Below, one piece after another: positions 6,727 to 11,173 of a stretch of DNA of 11,173 bases (position 1 is the stretch's first letter; each line of letters begins with the position of its first letter). The notes below the pieces were generated by a model that searched no databases, was not told the DNA's origin, and saw only the letters and a program-made list of their open reading frames with translations. The position numbers and the translations under genes are program-made. The stretch comes from an uncultured Oscillospiraceae bacterium (GTDB taxonomy: Bacteria; Bacillota; Clostridia; Oscillospirales; Oscillospiraceae), in assembly GCA_904398675.1 (NCBI GenBank), contig CAJFPI010000073.1, positions 1 to 11,173 of the forward strand, written 5' to 3'.

Positions 6727-6769
6727 CAGGCTGTCAAAAAAGTCTATTAAGACTTTTTTTGACAGCCTG
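6727..6769. terminator. Bidirectional intrinsic terminator-like hairpin
   Basis: CAGGCTGTCAAAAAAGTC (6727-6744) pairs with GACTTTTTTTGACAGCCTG (6751-6769) around loop TATTAA, with one unpaired T. The AGTC/GACT core flanked by A6 and T7 means either strand reads as a hairpin followed by a U-run. It starts on the base right after hairpin copy 1. It would stop any minus-strand readthrough from the pyr operon before the exporter promoter, or + strand transcription entering the cassette. Confidence 0.65.
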
Positions 6770-6948
6770 GAAAATGCCGTTGCTTTCCCACTGCCGGGCA
6801 GTGGAAAAGCCCTCTCTGCGTTCGCCGCACGCCTTGCGCATCAAGGCTTTGCGGGGCATTTGATCCCACTCGAGGCGGGCTTTGCCCCCTCGAGCTCCCC
6901 CGACGGCACGCAGCGTTTTACACCGGATGAGCGTTCTTTGACACGCTG
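6770..6948. other. Non-coding stretch made of successive stem-loops
   Basis: No credible gene is present. Several stems follow one another. The first is 6782-6810 (CCACTGCC/GGCAGTGG core, extended past one mismatch by GCTTT/AAAGC). The second is 6831-6847 (GCCTTG/CAAGGC). The third is 6869-6894 (CTCGAGG-c-GGGC with GCCC-CCTCGAG, loop TTT). A wide CAGCGT (6911-6916) and ACGCTG (6943-6948) pair follows. With the hairpins on both sides this makes a compact structured cassette. It could be a dispersed non-autonomous repeat or a structured RNA; the sequence alone does not decide. Confidence 0.5.
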
Positions 6949-6976
6949 AGGAGCCGGCCCTGTCGGGCCGGCTCCT
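6949..6976 (-). terminator. 28-bp stem-loop repeat, copy 2, probable end of the pyr operon
   Basis: This is identical to the stem-loop at 6699-6726 (12-bp perfect stem, loop TGTC). It begins 15 nt after the pyrI stop on the minus strand, the normal place for a terminator. The minus strand continues CAGCGTGTCAAAG, without a U-tract, so if it terminates it does so through stem strength or with help from the T-rich hairpin at 6727-6769. Confidence 0.6.
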
Positions 6977-6991
6977 GTATGCTGCAAGGTC

Positions 6992-7417
6992 TCAGCGGTG
7001 GCGTTTCCGCTCCGCCTCGCAGTAGGCGCAGCGATAGGTCCGTTTCTCCGGGTCGGAGAGCAGGAAGATGGCGTCCAGCTGGGGCTCGGCGGTGGTGATG
7101 CAGCGGGGGTTCTTGCAGTGGATGATATTCACCAGCTTTTCCGGCAGGGCCAGGTGTTTCTTCTCCACCAGCTTTCCGTCCTTGATGATGTCCACGGTGA
7201 TGTTGGGATCGATATAGCCCAGCACATCGAAATCCAGATCGATGGGGGAATCAATCTTGATGATGTCCTTTTTGCCCATTTTGCTGCTTTTCGCATTTTT
7301 GATGATGGCTACGGAGCAGTCCAGCTCGTCCAGTTTCAGATACTTATAGATATCCATGCAGGCGCCGGCCTTGATGTGGTCCAGGACGAAACCATTCTGA
7401 ATGCTGTCAATGTTCAT
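6992..7417 (-). CDS. pyrI: Aspartate carbamoyltransferase regulatory subunit
   Basis: This 141-residue protein matches PyrI from end to end. The N-terminal allosteric domain opens with MNIDSIQNGFVLDHIKAG, the nucleotide-binding region, and continues to about residue 95. The C-terminal zinc domain has the four ligands Cys101, Cys106, Cys130 and Cys133 (HCKNPRC and CAYC). Family knowledge: PyrI dimers join PyrB trimers into a holoenzyme in which CTP inhibits and ATP activates. Known PyrI proteins are about 150 residues, so this one is slightly short, but no motif is missing. It is the last gene of the operon, 28 nt after pyrB, with an AAAGGGAGGT ribosome site. Its presence argues for feedback control of the enzyme in addition to the leader control proposed upstream. 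Confidence 0.96.
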   Translation of the reverse strand: MNIDSIQNGFVLDHIKAGACMDIYKYLKLDELDCSVAIIKNAKSSKMGKKDIIKIDSPIDLDFDVLGYIDPNITVDIIKDGKLVEKKHLALPEKLVNIIHCKNPRCITTAEPQLDAIFLLSDPEKRTYRCAYCEAERKRHR

Positions 7418-7445
7418 ACGGAGTACCTCCCTTTCTTGTATCGGC

Positions 7446-8360
7446 TCAGACCTTCAGATCCAGCAGTTTCATGATCAGCGCCATGCGGATGAATTTGCCG
7501 TTGCGGACCTGCTCGAAGTAGCGCGCCCGGGGGTCGTCATCCACCGCCACGGCGATCTCATTGACGCGGGGCAGGGGGTGCAGGATGCACATTTCCTTCT
7601 TGGCGTTCTGGAGCTTGGCGGGATCCAGCACATAGATGTCCTTGAGGCGGATGTAGTCGGCCTCGTTGAAGAACCGCTCCTTCTGAACTCTGGTCATATA
7701 GAGGACATCCAGCTGGGGCATGGCGTCCTCCAGGCTCTCCGTCTCCTCATAGCTGAGGCCCTTGCGCTTGAGGGATTCGTTGATATAGGCGGGCATTTTC
7801 AGCTCCTCCGGAGAGATGAAGATGAAACGGATGCCGGTGTAGCGGGACAGGGCGTTGACCAGGGAGTGGACCGTGCGTCCAAACTTCAGGTCGCCGCAGA
7901 ACCCGATGGTAAAGTTTGCAAGGCTGCCCCGCTCACGGTGGATGGTGAGCAGGTCTGTGAGGGTCTGGGTGGGGTGGTTATGCCCGCCGTCACCGGCGTT
8001 GATGATGGGTACCGGGGAGCGGAGGCTGGCGGCGTAGGGCGCGCCCTCCTTGGGATGGCGCATGGCGATGATGTCCACATAGTTGCCCACGGTGCGGATG
8101 GTGTCGGTGACCGTCTCACCCTTGGCGGTGGAGCTGGAAGAGGCGGAGGAGAATCCCAGCACGCTGCCGCCCAGGGACAGCATAGCCGACTCAAAGCTCA
8201 GGCGCGTACGGGTGGACGGCTCAAAAAACAGGGTGGCAAGCTGCTTATGGGCGGCCACATCCTGGTATTTCACAGGATTTTCCAGAATGTCCTCCGCCGT
8301 GGCGATCAGCTGGTCGATCTCCTCTACGGTCAGGTCGGTAATGTCAATCAAATGTCTCAT
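7446..8360 (-). CDS. pyrB: Aspartate carbamoyltransferase catalytic subunit
   Basis: This is a 304-residue protein with all catalytic motifs. The carbamoyl-phosphate loop FFEPSTRTRLSFE is at residues 45-57, the mobile loop Lys is Lys80 (STAKGET), and MRHP is at 100-103. NHPTQTLTD is at 128-136, GDLKFGRTVHS at 156-166, the aspartate-binding segment YMTRVQKERF at 221-230 and HPLPRVNEI at 261-269. It catalyses carbamoyl phosphate plus L-aspartate to N-carbamoyl-aspartate in the cytoplasm, as catalytic trimers paired with PyrI. I chose ATG at 8358-8360. A GTG two codons upstream (8364-8366) is in frame but only 4 nt from the AAAGGA site, whereas the ATG is 10 nt away. It lies 32 nt after pyrE. 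Confidence 0.96.
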   Translation of the reverse strand: MRHLIDITDLTVEEIDQLIATAEDILENPVKYQDVAAHKQLATLFFEPSTRTRLSFESAMLSLGGSVLGFSSASSSSTAKGETVTDTIRTVGNYVDIIAMRHPKEGAPYAASLRSPVPIINAGDGGHNHPTQTLTDLLTIHRERGSLANFTIGFCGDLKFGRTVHSLVNALSRYTGIRFIFISPEELKMPAYINESLKRKGLSYEETESLEDAMPQLDVLYMTRVQKERFFNEADYIRLKDIYVLDPAKLQNAKKEMCILHPLPRVNEIAVAVDDDPRARYFEQVRNGKFIRMALIMKLLDLKV

Positions 8361-8392
8361 GGTCACAGCATCCTTTCTCCAGTCGGCGTTTC

Positions 8393-9028
8393 TCAGTGAA
8401 TCCAGCTCTCATCCGAGGGGTTGTTGCGGAAGGCGATGAGCCGCTGCTTGTCCTCCGGGCGGATATACCCCTCCTCCGCAGCCACCTCCACGGTGACGTC
8501 AAAGTTGGTGAGGCTCACATTGCGGACGTTGGCGGCAGCCAGGCGGTCCAGCCCCTTCTGCATGCCGTAGGTGTAGATGCTGACGATGCCCAGCACCTGG
8601 GCGCCTGCCTCCCGCAGGGCCTCCACCACCTCGATGCAGCTGCCAGCCGTGGAGATCAGGTCCTCCACCACCACCACCTTCTGCCCCTTCTCCAAGCGGC
8701 CCTCGATCCGGTTCTGCCGGCCGTGGTCCTTGCTGCCGGAGCGGACGTAGCCCATGGGAAGGCCCAGGATATGGCCCACGATGGCGGCGTGGGGGATGCC
8801 GGCGGTGGAGGTGCCCATGAGCACCTCGCAGTCCGGGTACTCCTGGCGCACCGTCTCCGCCAGGGCGTTCTCCACCGTGTTGCGGGCCTCCGGCGCGGTG
8901 AGGATCAGGCGGTTGTCACAGTAGATGGGGCTCTTAATGCCGCTGGCCCAGGTAAAGGGCTCCTCCGGCCGGAGGAACACGGCCTTGATATCCAGCAGCG
9001 CCTTGGCAACGATTTTTTCAATTTCCAT
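8393..9028 (-). CDS. pyrE: Orotate phosphoribosyltransferase
   Basis: This is a 211-residue type I phosphoribosyltransferase. The PRPP-binding signature VVVVEDLISTAGS spans residues 118-130. The family's N-terminal substrate region FTWASGIKSPIYCDNR is at 25-40, MGTSTAGIPHAA at 71-82, and the flexible catalytic loop SGSKDHGRQNRIEG at 97-110, with Lys100, His102 and Arg104. It converts orotate and PRPP to orotidine 5'-monophosphate, the fifth step of UMP synthesis, and hands its product to PyrF, encoded just before it. It starts at ATG 9026-9028 with an AAAGGGAG site, 38 nt after pyrF. The length is typical of the clostridial form. Confidence 0.96.
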   Translation of the reverse strand: MEIEKIVAKALLDIKAVFLRPEEPFTWASGIKSPIYCDNRLILTAPEARNTVENALAETVRQEYPDCEVLMGTSTAGIPHAAIVGHILGLPMGYVRSGSKDHGRQNRIEGRLEKGQKVVVVEDLISTAGSCIEVVEALREAGAQVLGIVSIYTYGMQKGLDRLAAANVRNVSLTNFDVTVEVAAEEGYIRPEDKQRLIAFRNNPSDESWIH

Positions 9029-9066
9029 AACGATCTCCCTTTCTTCCGCGTGTCTTTTTCCTCTTA

Positions 9067-9765
9067 TTATCCCACAAATTCCCGCACACAGCGGCGGTAG
9101 GCCGCCACAGGATCCTCCGCCCGGGTAATGGGCCGGCCCACTACAATGTAGTCCGATCCGATCTCCCTGGCCCGCTCCGGGGTGGTGACCCGGGCCTGAT
9201 CCCCCACGTCAGAGTCGGCAAAGCGGACGCCGGGGGTGACGGTGAGGAAGGCGCTGCCGCAGGCGTCGTGGACCTTGGCCGCCTCCAGCGGGGAGCAGAC
9301 CACCCCGTCGAGACCGGCCTGGGCGGCGTTTTTGGCGTAGGCCATCACCACCTCGTCCAGGGGACGGTCGATCAGCAGCTCCCCGCGCATGCGCTCCTCG
9401 CTGGTGGAGGTGAGCTGTGTCACCGCGATGAGCAGGGGCCGGGTGCCGTCCGGCCGGGTCAGGCCCTCCAGCGCGGCGGTCATCATGGCGGCGGTTCCGG
9501 CGGCGTGGAGGTTCACCATATCCACATCCAGCCGGGAGAGCACCGCCATGGCGCTTTTCACCGTGTTGGGGATGTCATGGAGCTTGAGATCCAGGAAAAT
9601 CCTGTGTCCCCTGGCCTTGATCTCCCGCACAATGGCGGGACCCTCCGCGTAAAACAGCTCCATTCCGATTTTGACATAGGGTTTCTCCTCCGGGAAACGG
9701 TCTAAAAACCGGAGGACCTCCTCCTTGCCTGGAAAATCACAGGCGACGATCACATCTCTGCCCAT
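9067..9765 (-). CDS. pyrF: Orotidine 5'-phosphate decarboxylase, short (B. subtilis-type) form
   Basis: This is a 232-residue TIM-barrel enzyme. The catalytic Lys-Asp network is complete: Lys32 (VKIGMEL), then Asp59, Lys61 and Asp64 in DLKLHDIPNT, with Asp10 (ACDF) binding the ribose. VTQLTS (115-120), VCSPLEA, VTPGVR and YIVVGRPITRA are further family motifs along the barrel, the last carrying the phosphate-binding Arg. It decarboxylates OMP to UMP, the last step of the pathway. It is the first structural gene of the operon. The ATG is preceded by AAAGGGAGGAG about 6 nt away, and sits 34 nt after the U-run of the leader terminator. Its expression therefore depends on readthrough of that terminator. 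Confidence 0.96.
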   Translation of the reverse strand: MGRDVIVACDFPGKEEVLRFLDRFPEEKPYVKIGMELFYAEGPAIVREIKARGHRIFLDLKLHDIPNTVKSAMAVLSRLDVDMVNLHAAGTAAMMTAALEGLTRPDGTRPLLIAVTQLTSTSEERMRGELLIDRPLDEVVMAYAKNAAQAGLDGVVCSPLEAAKVHDACGSAFLTVTPGVRFADSDVGDQARVTTPERAREIGSDYIVVGRPITRAEDPVAAYRRCVREFVG

Positions 9766-9784
9766 CTCTGCTCCTCCCTTTCAT

Positions 9785-9931
9785 TTACTGTGCCGGGGCA
9801 AAAAAATACCGGTCCCGCGGTGAAAAAATGGATTCACCAGCGAAACCGGATCTGTAAGGAAAAGGGGGAAAACGAAACACCAAGGCCGCCGCGTCATTCA
9901 GCCGCTCAGACTGTCTCAGCATGGCGAACAT
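9785..9931 (-). CDS. Putative pyr operon leader peptide, PyrL-like (48 aa)
   Basis: This small open frame starts at ATG 9929-9931 with a near-ideal AAAGGAG site (9940-9946) 8 nt upstream and ends at TAA 9785-9787, 19 nt before pyrF. The middle reads VFRFPPFPY, encoded by a U/C-rich run (9857-9878). The end reads RDRYFFAPAQ, where Tyr-Phe-Phe comes from the U-run of an intrinsic terminator. The terminator stem lies entirely inside the coding frame, and translation ends 13 nt past the U-run. The E. coli PyrL leader peptide has the same plan: a Phe/Pro-rich middle over a U-rich pause region, and a Phe-Phe-x-Pro end over the terminator U-run. Similarity is in layout and composition; I make no homology claim. 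An upstream in-frame ATG (10001-10003) would give 72 residues but lacks a ribosome site. Function as a translated sensor is inferred. Confidence 0.65.
   Translation of the reverse strand: MFAMLRQSERLNDAAALVFRFPPFPYRSGFAGESIFSPRDRYFFAPAQ
9800..9849 (-). terminator. pyr leader attenuator (intrinsic terminator)
   Basis: On the minus strand, CCGGTTTCGC-T-GGTGAA (9849-9833) pairs with TTCACCGCGGGACCGG (9824-9809) around an 8-nt loop TCCATTTT. This gives 16 pairs (two of them G-U) with a single bulged T. TATTTTTTT (9808-9800) follows at once. It lies 34 nt upstream of pyrF, so it would cut off the whole pyr operon unless the stem is prevented from forming. A U-rich stretch ends 7 nt before the stem. 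I find no good alternative pairing for the 5' arm, which favours control by a trailing ribosome over a competing antiterminator hairpin. Confidence 0.85.
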
Positions 9932-10019
9932 ATCCCGTTCTCCTTTCCTCACGTTTCCCCTCGCCGACACCCGCCGCGCCGCGTTTTTGCAGCCCGGGGG
10001 CATTTCTTTAAACTATCTT

Positions 10020-10049
10020 ATTTTAAATAGAAATTCTCCATTTTGTCAA
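10020..10049 (-). promoter_or_regulatory. pyr operon promoter
   Basis: On the minus strand, a perfect -35 TTGACA (10044-10049), an 18-nt AT-rich spacer and -10 TAAAAT (10020-10025) form a good sigma-A promoter. The predicted start is G at 10013, giving a leader of about 248 nt before pyrF. Such a long leader is expected when control acts after initiation. The first transcribed bases would be GUUUAAAG. Confidence 0.75.
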
Positions 10050-10105
10050 CAGGGAACTTTTCCCAAATTCCATCTGCGGAAAAAGTATCTTCCTGTCGAA
10101 ATCGC

Positions 10106-10132
10106 AAAAACCGGCCCGGAGACCCGGGCCGG
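10106..10132 (-). terminator. Intrinsic terminator downstream of typA
   Basis: On the minus strand CCGGCCCGG (10132-10124) and CCGGGCCGG (10119-10111) form a perfect 9-bp GC stem with a 4-nt loop, followed by TTTTT (10110-10106). It lies about 190 nt after the typA stop and about 57 nt before the pyr -35, so it insulates the pyr promoter from typA readthrough. Confidence 0.85.
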
Positions 10133-10325
10133 CTGCGCCTGCCGAAAAAGGCCGGCGCCTTTTCCGGCACAGGGGCGGCGCTCCGTTCTGCGCCCCAGCT
10201 GTCGGCCCATGGCGGACGATTTGACGCTCACTTCGCGCAAGGTGGTTTCCAGACGTACCTGCCGCCTGAAAACCAGTGGGTATTCTTCCGCCGCATATGG
10301 GCGGCAGCTGTGCAGCCGCTGCGCT
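10133..10325. other. Non-coding typA 3' region with extra hairpins
   Basis: I see no supported gene. TGCCGAAAAAGGC (10140-10152) pairs with GCCTTTTCCGGCA (10157-10169) around CGGC with one mismatch. GGGGCG (10172-10177) faces CGCCCC (10191-10196). CCGCC and GGCGG frame a small stem near 10289-10306. Together with the T-tailed terminator next to it this forms an untranslated tail of about 200 nt on typA. A small minus-strand open frame of 64 codons (10046-10240) crosses these hairpins but has no convincing ribosome site or family match. Confidence 0.45.
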
Positions 10326-11173
10326 TTATCCCTTCCGGCTGCGCATGACAGCCTTCATCCGTTTCTCGTGGTCCAGGATGCTCTTGCGGATGCGCAGGCT
10401 CTTGGGCGTGACCTCCAAAAGCTCGTCGTCCGCCAGAAACTCCAGGCACTGCTCCAGGCTCAGCTGCCGGGGCGGCACCAGGCGCAGCGCCTCGTCGCTG
10501 CCGCTGGCCCGCATGTTGGTCAGCTGCTTTTTCTTGCAGACGTTGACGGTGATGTCCTCGCTCTTGGGGCTGACGCCCACCACCATGCCCGCGTACACCG
10601 GCACGCCGGCGCCGATGAACAGCGCCCCGCGCTCCTGGGCATTATAGAGGCCGTAGGTAACGCTCTCGCCGGTCTCAAAGGAGATGAGGGAGCCGGTGCT
10701 GCGGCGGCTCAGCTCGCCCTTGAAGGGGGCGTAGGAGTCAAAGACGCTAGCCATGATGCCCTCGCCCTTGGTGTCGGTCAAAAACTCATTGCGGTAGCCG
10801 AAGAGGCCCCGGGAGGGCACCAGGAACTCGATCTTCATCCGCTCGCCCACCGGTGTCATCTCCACCAGGTCGCCCTTGCGGGAGCCGATCTTCTCAATGA
10901 CCGCGCCCACGCTGTCGCTGGGCACGTCCACCACCAGCCGCTCAATGGGCTCGCACTTCTTGCCGTCGATCTCCTGATAGAGGACGCGGGGCGGCGACAC
11001 CTGGAATTCATAGCCCTCCCGGCGCATCGTCTCAATGAGGATGGAGAGGCTCATCTCGCCGCGGCCCGCCACATTGAAAGCATCTGTGGAGCCTTCAATC
11101 TCACTGACCCGCAGGCTCACGTCCTTCAGGGTCTCCCGGAACAGCCGGTCCCGGAGCTGGCGGGAGGTGACGA
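10326..11173 (-). CDS. typA: Ribosome-associated GTPase TypA/BipA (C-terminal part; 5' end outside window)
   Basis: The frame is open from the window edge to TAA 10326-10328, giving about 282 C-terminal residues; the GTPase domain lies outside. The upstream end reads VTSRQLRDRLFRETLKDVSL, continuing to the very characteristic GRGEMSLSILIETMRREGYE, FQVSPPRVLY and IDGKKCEPIERL. Near the middle are PSRGLFGYRNEFLTDTKGEG and ERGALFIGAGVPVYAGMVVG, and the end has LEFLADDELLEVTPKSLRIRK. These are the EF-G-like domain V and the unique BipA C-terminal domain. Family knowledge: TypA binds ribosomes in an EF-G-like position and helps 50S assembly and growth at low temperature or under stress. A GTG at 11118-11120 is in frame, but the family match clearly continues upstream of it, so it is not the start. 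Confidence 0.96.
   Translation of the reverse strand, partial: VTSRQLRDRLFRETLKDVSLRVSEIEGSTDAFNVAGRGEMSLSILIETMRREGYEFQVSPPRVLYQEIDGKKCEPIERLVVDVPSDSVGAVIEKIGSRKGDLVEMTPVGERMKIEFLVPSRGLFGYRNEFLTDTKGEGIMASVFDSYAPFKGELSRRSTGSLISFETGESVTYGLYNAQERGALFIGAGVPVYAGMVVGVSPKSEDITVNVCKKKQLTNMRASGSDEALRLVPPRQLSLEQCLEFLADDELLEVTPKSLRIRKSILDHEKRMKAVMRSRKG

Noticed and set aside
6523..6949. Two overlapping + strand small frames in the non-coding gap.
   Set aside because: They run across the operator palindrome and the hairpin cassette; composition follows the inverted repeats and no ribosome site or family match is visible.
6699..6976. CRISPR-like repeat pair.
   Set aside because: Only two copies, 250 bp apart, each a full terminator-like hairpin; no regular spacers and no cas genes.
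9899..9913. PyrR-binding-loop-like hairpin in the pyr leader (CAGTC / GGCTG on the minus strand).
   Set aside because: The stem and flanking bases resemble the PyrR anti-antiterminator, but the loop has 5 rather than 6 bases and lacks the conserved GA. No antiterminator that competes for the terminator's 5' arm is evident, and the bases are part of the leader reading frame. It remains the main alternative to the coupled model.
9785..10003. Longer 72-codon version of the leader frame starting at ATG 10001-10003.
   Set aside because: The start is about 10 nt from the predicted transcript start with no ribosome site, whereas the internal ATG at 9929-9931 has AAAGGAG at ideal spacing.

Overview
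This window looks like chromosome of a high-GC Clostridia, most likely of the Oscillospiraceae (Flavonifractor / Oscillibacter / Pseudoflavonifractor type). The evidence is GC-rich coding sequence with Gram-positive AGGAGG-type ribosome sites, an S-layer-homology (SLH) protein, a Gram-positive MacAB/YknXYZ-like exporter, and a pyr operon that carries pyrI. The genus is an inference.

Layout. Positions 1-782 (+ strand) hold the 3' part of a Nudix hydrolase gene, overlapped by 4 nt by a DUF523/TudS-like gene. Both point into a convergent gap (783-969) that contains two very strong hairpins. Positions 970-6393 (- strand) hold a tightly packed operon, in transcription order: membrane-fusion adaptor, ABC ATPase, FtsX/MacB-type permease, SLH-domain exported protein. 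Positions 6394-6991 are non-coding. They hold the operon's promoter region, including a consensus-like promoter whose -10 lies inside a 27-bp palindrome, followed by a roughly 280-bp hairpin-rich cassette bounded by two identical 28-bp stem-loops. Positions 6992-9765 (- strand) hold a pyrimidine operon, in transcription order pyrF, pyrE, pyrB, pyrI. Positions 9766-10049 are its leader and promoter. Positions 10050-10325 hold a terminator and other hairpins downstream of typA. Positions 10326-11173 (- strand) are the 3' part of typA/bipA.

The most interesting feature is the pyr leader. After a TTGACA...TAAAAT promoter, the leader RNA carries a well-placed ribosome site, a 48-codon open frame with a U-rich Phe/Pro stretch, then a strong intrinsic terminator with a seven-U run that lies inside that frame. 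The frame stops 13 nt past the U-run. This is the architecture of the E. coli pyrBI attenuator (UTP-sensed transcription-translation coupling through the PyrL leader peptide). In Firmicutes, pyr operons are usually described as controlled by the RNA-binding protein PyrR. I see no convincing PyrR site here.

How the genes work together. PyrB with PyrI forms aspartate transcarbamoylase (step 2 of UMP synthesis); PyrE and PyrF carry out the last two steps. The carbamoyl-phosphate, pyrC and pyrD/pyrK steps must be encoded elsewhere. The adaptor, ATPase and permease should form one exporter, and the SLH protein made from the same transcript is a likely cell-wall partner or cargo. The substrate cannot be told from sequence.
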